From contig JAKAMG010000002.1 of the NCBI GenBank assembly GCA_021812985.1, forward strand, positions 97,879 to 161,878: a stretch of 64,000 nt of DNA, given 5' to 3'. The notes under the pieces were generated by a model that made no database searches, was not told the origin of the DNA, and saw only the letters and a list, made by a program, of their open reading frames with translations. Shown piece after piece: positions 1-9,376 of the stretch. Numbering within the stretch: the first letter of the stretch is position 1; the number at the start of each line of letters is the position of its first letter. The DNA is from Bacteroidota bacterium. Its GTDB lineage: Bacteria > Bacteroidota > Ignavibacteria > Kryptoniales > JAKASW01. The position numbers were made by a program, and so were the translations under genes.

Positions 1-2051
1 CCGGGAAGACGCGCGGAGTTCAGACTCCCGAAGAGAGCCTGGCTGTATAAGGCCTGGCCTGTGTAGGCAGGGAGGTCAGCCGGGTTGAATTGCACGACGC
101 CGAAGTAACCATCGATCGGAGTGTAAGGAAGGCCGCTGGTCATCTTCAGCCTTCCCCTCAACCACAGATTTCTCACCGGCTGGAAACCGGTGGAAAGGTT
201 TATCTGGTTCCTGAGGTCGTATCGGGGATAGTACGTCGAGCCGTCGAAAGTGCGCGTCGTGTTGCCGTACGAATATCCGGCCTGGATGTACAGGCTCCTT
301 CCCGCATCGTACCTTAAGCTGACATCTACGCCGTAAGCCTTTCCGGACCCGAAAAGGTAGTCGCTCTCCCAGTCGTAAACCTTGTTAAGATTCACCGCCG
401 CGAGATTGTTCAGGGCCTTGTAGTAGACTTCCACCTTGGCGGAAAAGAGATTCCCCGGCTCGAATTTGAACCCGAGTATGTACTGCGACGACTCCTCATC
501 TCCGCTCGTATCGGGGAGCGGCGCTACCACGTCGAAAGGAGTGAACACGAGGTTCTCGTCGTTCAGGTCCATCACCCGCTGATGATATATTCCGTAGTCG
601 GCGTAAACGGTGAGAGGGTTGCTCAGCCTGTATGAGAGCGTTACCCTCGGCTCGGCAAAGTATCCTCCCGGCGCGCCGGAGAGTGCCTGAAATGTTCTTT
701 GAAGATCACCCCGCAAGCCGAGTTCCACGGAGAACCGGCCCTGAGGATTGTAGATGTACTTACCCCATAGTTGCGGCTCCACTTCGGAAACCCCCTCCTG
801 TATAACGCTCCCGTACTTGTTCGTGAAGGTGTAGTTATATGACGGAAAAGCGAACAGGAGGCCGACATTCAGCTGATCTCTCCGCGGAGTGTAAACCGTA
901 ACATCAGCTCTGAGAGAATTGTTGGATATCTGGTCGAGCTGATACCCAAGGTAACTCGACTGCTTGGGAATCTGTTCGGCGCGATACGTTGAGGAAGATG
1001 CGGCAAACCGCATTTCGAACTGGTCTCCGAAAATGTACGCTCCTGAGACGGCACCGGAATTATTACCCCACTTGAAGTCGGGATCCATCGGTGACTGCTG
1101 GGCAATGCGGTCAGAACTTGTCAGGAATTCGGCGCTTATGTGGCCTGTGCCCGAGAGATCTAGTGTGGCTTTGGCGAAGCCGTCATGATAATCGAAAGGA
1201 AGGCCGAGCGAATAGAATTTCTGCAACACGTTCTGAAAAAGCGGACGCCTGTAGAAAGCCACGAAACTTGTTGTACCACCAGGAAGTATTGGCCCCGTAA
1301 GCAGGATGTCAGAGGACTGAAGGTCTAGCGTTCCTTTCGCCCTGTACCGGTTTCTGTCTCCGTCTATGGTCTGTATGTCGAAAACCGACGACAGCCTTCC
1401 GCCGTAATCGGCCTGGAATCCTCCGGAGCTGAAGTTTGCCACCTTGACAATCATTGGATCTACGAAGCTGAACAGACCAAAGGCGTGCGACAGGTTGTAT
1501 ATCGGCATGTTGTCCACGAGAACGAGGTTCTCATCCGGTCCGCCCCCTCTGACGTAGTACTGGCTCGATATCCCGCTGACCGTCACAACACCAGGAAGTT
1601 GTGTCACATACTGCACCACATCGTTCTTGAACATGCCCACGTTGTTCTGCAGTTCTCCTTGAGTAATCAGCGTATTGCCAGCGACTCCGGTAGCGGCCTC
1701 TGGCGTCTTACCGATCACCTCCACTCCCGGTAGCGCCCTGGGCGCTTCAGGTATGTCGAACTCGACCGTCAATGTCGTCTTTCCGTCGTAGTTCAAATTG
1801 AATTCTTTCTCCTTGAAGCCGATGGCATATGCCCGCAGCCTCGTATCGCTTGCCGGTATGTTCCGCAGAATGAAATATCCATTCACATCAGCCATCACTC
1901 CGATGGAAGTTCCGACTACTGATATCGTGGCGTAAGGTATCCGCTCCCCGCTCGAACTGTCCACGACGGAACCCGTGACCGTCACATTCTTTTCCTGCGC
2001 GCGCAGTAGTGAAGCGGCAAAGAGAACTATAAGGATGAGAGTAGTCTTCAA
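1..2051 (-). CDS. TonB-dependent receptor with N-terminal carboxypeptidase-regulatory-like domain (3' end outside window)
   Basis: Outer-membrane, TonB-energised transporter; the substrate is unknown. Translating the minus strand from 2051 gives a signal peptide (KTTLILIVLFAASLLRAQ), then a CarboxypepD_reg-like domain (TVTGSVVDSSSGERIPYATI... DVNGYFILRNIPA), then the plug domain (QYVTQLPGVV, SSQYYVRGGGPDENLVLVDN, GGFQADYGGRLSS) and the start of the barrel, open to the left edge, so about 683 residues are visible. The only start near the signal peptide is TTG at 2051-2049, which overlaps the TGA of the upstream DUF4249 gene (TTGA) and has AAGGA about 12 nt upstream, so coupled translation is likely. 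This receptor/DUF4249 pairing is common in Bacteroidota. Start codon choice is inferred; family assignment is firm. Confidence 0.88.
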   Translation of the reverse strand, partial: MKTTLILIVLFAASLLRAQEKNVTVTGSVVDSSSGERIPYATISVVGTSIGVMADVNGYFILRNIPASDTRLRAYAIGFKEKEFNLNYDGKTTLTVEFDIPEAPRALPGVEVIGKTPEAATGVAGNTLITQGELQNNVGMFKNDVVQYVTQLPGVVTVSGISSQYYVRGGGPDENLVLVDNMPIYNLSHAFGLFSFVDPMIVKVANFSSGGFQADYGGRLSSVFDIQTIDGDRNRYRAKGTLDLQSSDILLTGPILPGGTTSFVAFYRRPLFQNVLQKFYSLGLPFDYHDGFAKATLDLSGTGHISAEFLTSSDRIAQQSPMDPDFKWGNNSGAVSGAYIFGDQFEMRFAASSSTYRAEQIPKQSSYLGYQLDQISNNSLRADVTVYTPRRDQLNVGLLFAFPSYNYTFTNKYGSVIQEGVSEVEPQLWGKYIYNPQGRFSVELGLRGDLQRTFQALSGAPGGYFAEPRVTLSYRLSNPLTVYADYGIYHQRVMDLNDENLVFTPFDVVAPLPDTSGDEESSQYILGFKFEPGNLFSAKVEVYYKALNNLAAVNLNKVYDWESDYLFGSGKAYGVDVSLRYDAGRSLYIQAGYSYGNTTRTFDGSTYYPRYDLRNQINLSTGFQPVRNLWLRGRLKMTSGLPYTPIDGYFGVVQFNPADLPAYTGQALYSQALFGSLNSARLP

Positions 2052-2992
2052 AAGAGGAAGATCCTTGTAGTGTCGACCGACGCCCCGGTGACGATCCCCG
2101 TACCGGCATTGTCGAAGATGTTGGAGAAAATAATTTTGTCGGTCCTCATAAGCAGCGGACTCGCTCCATGAGTCGAAGTGATGAAATACCTGTAAAGGTT
2201 GTCGTCTATCTGCGTCACCACGATATTCGTGTAAAGATGCCAGAGCTTAAGCGAGTCCGCGAACTGGACTCCTGACTTATACGCACTCCTGTATGCATCG
2301 ATGTCGATGGTGGTAAAGAAGGAGGTGGCGCCAACCTCGGTGAAAGGTCTGAGTGTGTCGACCGGTATGACGTTGAAATAGCCGACGTGAAATTTGCCGG
2401 ACGCGTCCAGCCCCCTGCACTCCACATAAATCTGAAGCATCCATGCACTGGAGAGCGATGACAGGTCTATTTTTAGCGGAATGTCAGACGAGGCCGTCTT
2501 AGGATTGATGAGCGTCGAATACGAGTTCTGATCGGGAATCGTGACGTAACCGTTTGGCACACTCACCGTCGCCGTAGCTGTGGGATATCCGTCCCGAGTC
2601 ACCGAGAGCGTATAGCTGGCTCCCGGAATTATCGTGGTGGGAGCGTAATAATACGACATCGTGTCTCCCGCCGTCACATAACTCGTGTCTGCTAGTTCAA
2701 CCGGCATCCCGGGACCGGTGAGGAGCACTGAGGCGTCATGCACAGGCTGAGAGACGGAAGGCGAGAGCGAATCGCGCAGCGAGAGAACTCGTGCGTAGAC
2801 GCCGTGCGAACCGGCGAAGAGGATGGAGTAAACGTTGAGCTTTGGCGTGTAACGTACCTCAGGCTTGAACGGCGCGTTGCAGCTCAGGAACGTCAGAGAA
2901 GCGATGAGGACAACCAGAGCACGGCCTGCCCGGCGACTCAGACTCCGGATTTCGGAGGGAATACTATATGACGGAGTATGGTAGTTCGGCAT
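2048..2992 (-). CDS. DUF4249-type outer-membrane lipoprotein
   Basis: Predicted 314-residue lipoprotein partner of the adjacent TonB receptor; exact role unknown. The N-terminus has a basic stretch, a hydrophobic segment and a lipobox LTFLSC (cysteine about residue 38), followed by beta-rich sequence with the DUF4249 pattern: an early KLNVYSILFAG strand, a PVHDASVLLTGPG segment, a GASYTLSVTRDGYPTATATVSVP segment, and an aromatic C-terminal half (YRYFITSTHG). The ATG at 2992-2990 shares one base with the TGA (2994-2992) of the upstream propeller gene; a GTG directly before it is an alternative. The end overlaps the receptor start. DUF4249 proteins usually lie next to TonB receptors, but here the lipoprotein gene precedes the receptor. 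Confidence 0.75.
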   Translation of the reverse strand: MPNYHTPSYSIPSEIRSLSRRAGRALVVLIASLTFLSCNAPFKPEVRYTPKLNVYSILFAGSHGVYARVLSLRDSLSPSVSQPVHDASVLLTGPGMPVELADTSYVTAGDTMSYYYAPTTIIPGASYTLSVTRDGYPTATATVSVPNGYVTIPDQNSYSTLINPKTASSDIPLKIDLSSLSSAWMLQIYVECRGLDASGKFHVGYFNVIPVDTLRPFTEVGATSFFTTIDIDAYRSAYKSGVQFADSLKLWHLYTNIVVTQIDDNLYRYFITSTHGASPLLMRTDKIIFSNIFDNAGTGIVTGASVDTTRIFLF

Positions 2993-5106
2993 CACTTAAC
3001 CAGGACCATCTTCATCACTCTCGATTGGTTTAGGGATGCGAGCCGGCAGAAGTAGACGCCGCTGGGCAACTTGCTCCCGTCAAAGACAACCTGATGACTC
3101 CCCGATCTCTGAACACCATCGACGAGGGTCGCAACATCTCTACCGAGCACGTCATATACCTTCAGCTCAACGAAGGCCGCGGTCGGGAGCTCATAGGAAA
3201 CGACCGTCGTTGGATTGAACGGGTTCGGATAATTCTGCCGCAGGAAAAACGAGGCGGGCATCACATCTGAGGCATGGACGCCGTCTATGACGCCGCTGCT
3301 CCTGAAGAGACCCCCTGCCGTTCCAGCATATAAGTTGCCGTTCTGATCGAAGGCGAGCGCGGAAACACTTGTGTCAGCGAGGCCGATGTTAGAGGAAACC
3401 CAGTTCGCCCCCCGATCTGTGGAGACAAAAACGCCCCGGTCCGTGGTACCTGCAAAATAGGCGTTGCCGAGAAGAAATGATGTAACCTGTTTCCCGGTTA
3501 TTGACGGAATGTGAGTCCAGTCCCTTCCCCCTTCAGCCATCATGAAGGCTCCCGACGTGTCTGTGCCGGCAAAGAGATCTCCAGTAGCGTCCATCGCGAG
3601 GGATTTCACAGTGTAGAACAGGAGAGGAGAAGAGTAACCGGTCTGAGTCCAGAAGTTTCCCCTGTCGGTGCTTTCGAAGACGCCGGCGTATGCAGTTGCG
3701 GCATACAGATTGTCAGACGAGTCAGCGACTATAGCATATATGCTGCTCACCGGCAGACCGACCGGCAGCTGGTAGTTCCAGATCCCTCCCCCACTTGCGG
3801 ACGACGCGATTCCGCCGGATGTGCCAACGTAGATACTCCTGTCAGGGAGCTCGATGAAGTTGTAACTCCACTGCGTCACGAGAGGATTCCAATACTTGGT
3901 GGCGCTGTTTTGGAAATAAAAACCATCCATTGTGGCAGCATACATTCTCGCGTTGTATGGGGAATAACCTATCCGGTAGACTGTACTATGGCCCAGGCCG
4001 TTGCTGTTTCTTATCCATCTCCCGGTATTTGATTCCAGCCGGTAGACGCCGTCTGATGTCCCGACATAAAGGTTCCAGGATTTGTCGAAGCCGATGGATG
4101 TCACGGCGGCCGGCCTGATCCCGCATTGCGACCACGACGTCGAGTCCTTTGGCAACAGGAAAACTCCGTCCACATCAGTGCCAGCGTAACTTGTCCCGCC
4201 GGGAGTGTAGAATCCGGCGGTGATTGAAGAGGAGGAAACCGCGGGCGCGACAATGTTCCAGTATTGAAGAGCGGCCGACCGGACGGCAATCCCAGCATCT
4301 GAGACTGCGACGGCCTCGCCGCTACGGTCCGTCATGAGTGCAAGCGCGTGAGAGGGATCAGGGATGCCGTATTCATCTTGCGTCCAGTTAGAGTCTCTCG
4401 GAGGAGCCGAAAGAACTCCGGCGTCGCTCAGAATGTAAATTCTCCCAGCCCCGTCGACCGTTATGCCAGAAACTGAAATCAGAGACATGCCGCAGCTCTG
4501 CCATGTCTTTCCGCTGTCCTGTGAAATGTAGACTCCGCCGCCGTAAGATGGCGCGTTGCGCGAACTCACCGCCTGAAGACCTGCATAGATATCCCCGGAC
4601 TTGTCCTCGGCAACGGCAAGAACTTTCACGGGTGACGAAGTGACCTGAGTTGCGGACCAGGTGTTCCCGCCGTCGCTGGAGATGGCGACTGTCTGGCGCC
4701 CGCCGATGCAAACCCTGCCGCCTGAAATGGCGGCCCCGCACACCGCGCCCCCTTGCAGACTGGTCCTGTTCCACGAAAGCCCTCTGTCCGTAGTCTTGAA
4801 GAGTCCCTCGGTAATGTTGCCAGTGTAGGCATTGTCTGAAGAATCTACGAAGAGAAAGGACCCGCCGTATGTAAGCCTGAAGGGATTGCCGGCCGGCTGC
4901 CAGCTGCTCCCGCCATCTGTCGAGCATTGGAGACCAACGTCCGATGCGACGTAGACATAGCCGGAACGGTCTGCCGTGATGAACTGCACAGAACCCGCAA
5001 ATGGCCCCTTCATCCCAGACCATGATAGTGTCTGGGCATTCAAGGAGAACGCGAGTACCCCAAGAATGAACGCAGACAAAATGTAATAGCGGATCGTCCT
5101 TCTCAT
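2992..5106 (-). CDS. T9SS-secreted beta-propeller protein (Asp-box/BNR repeats)
   Basis: Secreted 704-residue protein, probably cell-surface attached; no catalytic motif seen. Signal peptide MRRTIRYYILSAFILGVLAFSLNAQ, then about 580 residues of repeated propeller blades with Asp-box motifs (STDGGSSWQPAG, TTDRGLSWNRT, SSDGGNTWSAT, SQDSGKTWQSC, STDRGNFWTQT, STDRGANWVSS) and repeated VYAGT-like strands. The last about 85 residues are a canonical T9SS type A sorting domain (QNYPNPFNPTTVVSYEL, LKVYDVLGRDVATLV, PSGVYFCRL, MKMVLVK). ATG 5106 is chosen because it begins the signal peptide; a TTG three codons upstream is also open. It heads the operon with the DUF4249 gene and TonB receptor. Known propellers of this type bind or scaffold; ligand unknown. 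Confidence 0.85.
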   Translation of the reverse strand: MRRTIRYYILSAFILGVLAFSLNAQTLSWSGMKGPFAGSVQFITADRSGYVYVASDVGLQCSTDGGSSWQPAGNPFRLTYGGSFLFVDSSDNAYTGNITEGLFKTTDRGLSWNRTSLQGGAVCGAAISGGRVCIGGRQTVAISSDGGNTWSATQVTSSPVKVLAVAEDKSGDIYAGLQAVSSRNAPSYGGGVYISQDSGKTWQSCGMSLISVSGITVDGAGRIYILSDAGVLSAPPRDSNWTQDEYGIPDPSHALALMTDRSGEAVAVSDAGIAVRSAALQYWNIVAPAVSSSSITAGFYTPGGTSYAGTDVDGVFLLPKDSTSWSQCGIRPAAVTSIGFDKSWNLYVGTSDGVYRLESNTGRWIRNSNGLGHSTVYRIGYSPYNARMYAATMDGFYFQNSATKYWNPLVTQWSYNFIELPDRSIYVGTSGGIASSASGGGIWNYQLPVGLPVSSIYAIVADSSDNLYAATAYAGVFESTDRGNFWTQTGYSSPLLFYTVKSLAMDATGDLFAGTDTSGAFMMAEGGRDWTHIPSITGKQVTSFLLGNAYFAGTTDRGVFVSTDRGANWVSSNIGLADTSVSALAFDQNGNLYAGTAGGLFRSSGVIDGVHASDVMPASFFLRQNYPNPFNPTTVVSYELPTAAFVELKVYDVLGRDVATLVDGVQRSGSHQVVFDGSKLPSGVYFCRLASLNQSRVMKMVLVK

Positions 5107-5296
5107 TCTTCCCAAAGTTTTGCGGAATTGCCCGCGAAGAGACTAGACTAATTAAACCTAGAAAAATATTGCGAAAGAAGGAGACACAATCAAACTATCT
5201 CCCCGGATTTCGCCCGACTTTGCGAACGCTCTTTCTCGGCTTCTGTCAATAATTGTCCGCCCATCCCGGGCAACACCATCCTGCGGCAGCGCGATG

Positions 5297-5722
5297 TCAG
5301 TCTATTCTGTCGACCCTGCGGTCGCGGATCTCGCCAAGCGTTCTCCTTGCATCGTATGGAGCGAGATACGCGTCATACTCTGCGTGTGTTATCTTGTCCC
5401 TGAACCGCGCAATCGCTTCCTCGACTCCCTTCATTCGGGTCTCCATCTTCTCGCAAGGATAATCGAAACAGTCGGCGCATGTATTCATGCCCCTCTCCAT
5501 CACACAGGCACGAATTGGACATGATGGATCAGGAAGATCACTTCCGGCACACGCATTCCCCCAGCATCCGTTGCAGCGGAGCTTCTCGGGCGCAAGGTTC
5601 AGTCCGAAATATCTGTTCCATGCCGCCGCGACCTTAAGCCTGTCGTCATGCGTTTGGGTGTTACCTGTGTAGGCACCGCATTCATCGCATCTGAAGCCGC
5701 ATCTGGCAACTATCTCGCTCAT
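5297..5722 (-). CDS. DUF3795 cysteine-rich protein
   Basis: Small cytoplasmic 141-residue protein of the DUF3795 family, function unknown. It has cysteine clusters typical of the family: ARCGFRCDECGAYTG at the N-terminus, RCNGCWGNACAG in the middle, then SCPIRACVMERGMNTCADCFDYPC, consistent with metal binding (zinc or Fe-S, not determined). The start at 5722 (MSEIVARCG) is preferred because GGAGGG lies 8-9 nt upstream; an ATG ten codons earlier at 5752 has no good ribosome site. The gene stands alone on the minus strand between the T9SS propeller and the GH36 gene. Confidence 0.75.
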   Translation of the reverse strand: MSEIVARCGFRCDECGAYTGNTQTHDDRLKVAAAWNRYFGLNLAPEKLRCNGCWGNACAGSDLPDPSCPIRACVMERGMNTCADCFDYPCEKMETRMKGVEEAIARFRDKITHAEYDAYLAPYDARRTLGEIRDRRVDRID

Positions 5723-5884
5723 TTTCAGCCCTCCGACGAATTGGTCTTTCATGTCGCCTGTATTCCCTGACAGCGATTCAGCACTAATCTAACGCATGGG
5801 GAAATGGAAATCACCACGGGCCGGAGGGAAATCACGCTTCTTATGTCTCACGGAATCGTGGTCCACGCGACCGGACGGCGCCCG

Positions 5885-8107
5885 TCAGAAGGACATTCTA
5901 ATTACCGGGTTTCGCAGTTTACCTTCCATCTTCACGCTGACGATACCCGCGCCATAGTCAAACAGGGTTTCCCCGCCGTTCACGGTGACTTTCTTCGGCC
6001 GCACGGAGGAGTACGCGACGAACGCCCCCCCCTCTCCCACTTTCACAGTGACGACGCTGCCCGTGCGGCTAACTTTTTCAATCGTACCGGGCGCATTGTA
6101 CTTGTCGACGAGGCCAATGGGGGCGAATCCGTTTTCTATCGGCGAAACGTAATAAAGCCTGTACCCCATCCTTCCGAGCTTGAGCGGCATGCTCTGGTCA
6201 CGTTCCATGACCTCATGTGACTTTGAGAAATACTCATACACGAAAAATTTTTCACCCTGGATGCCATGTACATCAGACGGCTTGAATGCCCCGGTTACGG
6301 AATCGGCATCGGCAACGTTCCACACGGCTAGGAGACCCACCTTCCCCGACATACTGAACGCCTTGAACGGCTTTGGATCCTGCACCTGGAAGAGACAGTC
6401 TTCCGTCGGTCTCGCAGGCATGTCCGTGCGTATTATCCTCCCGTTATTGTAGACAAGGGGCCTCAGCACCGCGAAGTCCTGTTTGCCGGGCTTGTCAGTC
6501 ACGTAAACTGGCCCGTCGCTAATCGCGCGGGCGATGGCGTGGAACACGGCGTTCGGATTATAGCTTTCAAATTCATCATAATCGGGATAGACCATTTGTC
6601 CGAACCACAGGGAATTGGTGATATTACCGAGAACATGCACGGCGGCATTGCCGCGCATGATGTCATAGCTTTCGCCGGGCTCGTACGGGAAGTAATCCTC
6701 AGAGGCACGGGCAAGTGCCGTCGAACCGAAATTGTAGAACGCGTTGTTCCCCATGTCCATGCAATTGATTATCGCGCCGCCGAAGTATTTGTCGACTGCC
6801 CCGTTGAGTCCCTCGTGTATCCGTTTCGCGAATTCGAAAACGGGGAACTTTCCTCTTGACATCTGCGGTATTGAAAGCTGATTATCGACCTTAACGAAGT
6901 CCACTCCCTCTCCCTTGAGATACCTGTACCAGTTTGCGTAGAATCGCTCAAGTGCCTTGGTGTAGGGGGAGACAAAATGAAAGTCGATAGTCTTGCCGCT
7001 GCCGTTCTTCACAGACCATGTGAACAGGTCCTTTCCGTACTCTCTCCCCAATGCGGAGGCCGAATCGATTCCGTTCCAGTATCCGTTTATCGTGTGCCAG
7101 ACGCCGACGTATTTGATCCCATACTCCTTTTTCAACCTGGTTATCACGGGCTTGAAGCCACCAGGAAACTTGTCCGGGTTGGGCGTGTAGCTGACGAGCG
7201 CACCGTTGCTGTCCTTCTGCAGCCAGCCGTCGTCGACAATCATCCATGACAAGGGGAAGTGATTGTCATGAAAGGACTTAGCCGCCTCAGTCAGCAGCGC
7301 GGAGCCAACGTTTCGGCCCAGATCCGAAGCGTTCCATGAGCACCAGCCGAAGTAGTCGAAGACCTTCGGATACTTCTTGTTGACTCTGAGGTCCGCGCCT
7401 CTCCCAATCATCAAGAGTCCATCATGGTACAGGTCGGATATGAGCGCGTATGGATCTTTTCCGAAACCGATGGCCATCATGGGTATTTCAGCCGCCTCCG
7501 CGCCGGTGAAGCCGCTTACCGACTTTGCTCCGATTCCGGAATCGCTTCTCCCGAGCGCGGTCTCATAGCCGTGCCCGCTGAGCGGCATCGCCGCACCATA
7601 AGTACCGTCTTCGTAGCGCCAGAGGAAAAACTGCACGCCGTGATCCGGAAAATCAGTGACCCTCTCCACCCTCACCGGCTTCGTCCATGGATTCCAGTCC
7701 TTGATCGACCAGTATGATACCCCCTCCTTATATCCAGGCATACCTTTGAAGAAGAATCCCATGTAATCGTTCCCATCGTGAGGCCTGTTTCCGTCCGTGA
7801 GCATGAAAAGCCCGGCAATGTTCCGATGCTTCAGTTCCCTTACAAGCAGTCCGAGATGTTTTCCGGACTCCAACGTGAATGTGAACTTCGACGGATTGAC
7901 GCGGATGCAGCCGGCGTCTCCAGTATTTTTCGCCCCCTGGATTGCCGGAGCACCCGCGGTCATACGAGGCAGGCCACCCCAGGAAATATCGAGGAGCCCT
8001 CCGGAGACGGTCACGTCCACGTCCCTCCTCGTGCGATGCTGTGCCATTACGTCAGTACATGCGGCGATCAAAATCACAAGTAGGATATAGAATGATGTCC
8101 TTCTCAC
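5885..8107 (-). CDS. GH36-type alpha-galactosidase / Sip1-like (raffinose-synthase-related) glycosidase
   Basis: Exported 740-residue glycoside hydrolase that would remove or transfer alpha-galactosyl groups. Signal sequence RRTSFYILLVILIAACTDVMAQ (IAAC could be a lipobox). The (beta/alpha)8 domain shows FDYFGWCSWNA (about residues 250-260), WMIVDDGWL (about 288-296), the nucleophile motif VDFVKVDNQ (Asp about 408) and the acid/base motif RASEDYFP (Asp about 471), in the order and spacing of the Sip1/raffinose synthase branch of GH36. A C-terminal beta-sandwich follows. The start is GTG 8107, which has GGGAG 7 nt upstream; the TTG at 8113 is too close to that site. Galactosidase versus galactosyltransferase activity cannot be told apart here. 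Confidence 0.83.
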   Translation of the reverse strand: MRRTSFYILLVILIAACTDVMAQHRTRRDVDVTVSGGLLDISWGGLPRMTAGAPAIQGAKNTGDAGCIRVNPSKFTFTLESGKHLGLLVRELKHRNIAGLFMLTDGNRPHDGNDYMGFFFKGMPGYKEGVSYWSIKDWNPWTKPVRVERVTDFPDHGVQFFLWRYEDGTYGAAMPLSGHGYETALGRSDSGIGAKSVSGFTGAEAAEIPMMAIGFGKDPYALISDLYHDGLLMIGRGADLRVNKKYPKVFDYFGWCSWNASDLGRNVGSALLTEAAKSFHDNHFPLSWMIVDDGWLQKDSNGALVSYTPNPDKFPGGFKPVITRLKKEYGIKYVGVWHTINGYWNGIDSASALGREYGKDLFTWSVKNGSGKTIDFHFVSPYTKALERFYANWYRYLKGEGVDFVKVDNQLSIPQMSRGKFPVFEFAKRIHEGLNGAVDKYFGGAIINCMDMGNNAFYNFGSTALARASEDYFPYEPGESYDIMRGNAAVHVLGNITNSLWFGQMVYPDYDEFESYNPNAVFHAIARAISDGPVYVTDKPGKQDFAVLRPLVYNNGRIIRTDMPARPTEDCLFQVQDPKPFKAFSMSGKVGLLAVWNVADADSVTGAFKPSDVHGIQGEKFFVYEYFSKSHEVMERDQSMPLKLGRMGYRLYYVSPIENGFAPIGLVDKYNAPGTIEKVSRTGSVVTVKVGEGGAFVAYSSVRPKKVTVNGGETLFDYGAGIVSVKMEGKLRNPVIRMSF

Positions 8108-8368
8108 GAGCAAACTCCCTTCTTTCCATGGAACGTTTAACCATCTCTGAATTTCAATCCAGTTGACAAGTTAGCTACGCCCTCAAGGATTGGCAAATTG
8201 AATCGGCGCCGTCATGCGACTCGACGAAGCTTGTCATTGCGAAAGTGGGAAGTTAACTTTGCACTGCTGCGTGCATGGCATGCCACAAGTTGCGAGACGC
8301 GATGGCACGCACTGATATTTCTGAACGGCCGGAGAAGTTTCACAAATTTCTTTGAGGAGGAAGCAAAC

Positions 8369-9370
8369 ATGAAGAGGCTTTCATGGGGGATCCTAAGCAC
8401 TTCAAGGTTCGCGGCGAGGGCTGTCATACCCGCGACGCAGAAAAGCAGGTATTCACAGGTGACCGCGATCGCCTCGCGTGAAGTGGAACGCGCGTCCAAG
8501 TTGGCCGCACAGCTTGGCATACCTAAGACTTTCGGAAGCTACGAGTCTCTTCTATCCGACCCGGATATTGACGTCATCTACAACCCGCTACCTAACCATC
8601 TTCATGTCGACTGGACGCTACGGGCCCTCGAGGCCGGGAAGCATGTCCTCTGCGAGAAACCGATCGGCCTCGACCATGCCGACGCTCTTAGGCTCGCTAA
8701 CGCCGCTAAGAACTATCCCGGGCTCAAGGTGATGGAAGCTTTCATGTACCGTCATCATCCCCAGTGGAGAAAGGTAAAGGAGCTGGTTGAAGCCGAAATG
8801 ATCGGAGAGATGAAGGGTGTTCATTCACTCTATTCGTACTACAACGACGACCCTACCAACATCAGGAACATCCCCGAGTACGGCGGAGGGGGGATGCTCG
8901 ACATAGGATGTTACTGCGTCTCACTTTCAAGATTCGTCTATGCACGCGAGCCGGAGCGCGTGGTCGCCCGGCTGGAAATCGACAGCGGCACGGGGGTCGA
9001 CAGGCTCGCGACCGGGACACTCGACTTCGGCAGCGGTATAGCTACGTTCACCTGCGGAACCAGAATACAACCTTACCAGAGAGTGAACATCATCGGCACA
9101 AAGGGACGGATAGAAATTGAGATCCCCTTCAACGCCCCTAACGACCGCGCAACCAGGATATTTCTTCAGAAAGGTGGGGCGACCGAGGAGATCTCGTTTG
9201 AAGCCTGCGATCAGTACACGGTCCAGGCCGATCTCTTTGCGGAGGCGATTCTCAATGACACTCCCGTTCCGACGCCAATAAGCGATGCAGTCTCAAACAT
9301 GAGGGTGATCGACGCGGTGTTCGAAAGCTCCCGAAGACGGGAATGGGTAGAGATGGCCGACCACTCCTGA
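8369..9370 (+). CDS. Gfo/Idh/MocA-family NAD(P)-dependent oxidoreductase
   Basis: Cytoplasmic 333-residue sugar or sugar-derivative dehydrogenase of the Gfo/Idh/MocA family. An N-terminal Rossmann fold begins WGILSTSRFAARAVIPA, with the conserved LPNHLH segment and the CEKPIGLD motif whose Lys is catalytic in the family. The C-terminal half holds the GGGGMLDIGCYCVSLSRFV segment typical of the dimerisation/substrate domain. The ATG at 8369 follows GGAGG by about 8 nt, so the long open extension from 8198 is not used. The gene is divergent from the GH36 gene (255 nt between), which fits a sugar-metabolic role; the substrate is not deducible. Its stop lies 6 nt from the convergent SDR gene. Confidence 0.88.
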   Translation: MKRLSWGILSTSRFAARAVIPATQKSRYSQVTAIASREVERASKLAAQLGIPKTFGSYESLLSDPDIDVIYNPLPNHLHVDWTLRALEAGKHVLCEKPIGLDHADALRLANAAKNYPGLKVMEAFMYRHHPQWRKVKELVEAEMIGEMKGVHSLYSYYNDDPTNIRNIPEYGGGGMLDIGCYCVSLSRFVYAREPERVVARLEIDSGTGVDRLATGTLDFGSGIATFTCGTRIQPYQRVNIIGTKGRIEIEIPFNAPNDRATRIFLQKGGATEEISFEACDQYTVQADLFAEAILNDTPVPTPISDAVSNMRVIDAVFESSRRREWVEMADHS

Positions 9371-9376
9371 AGGAAC

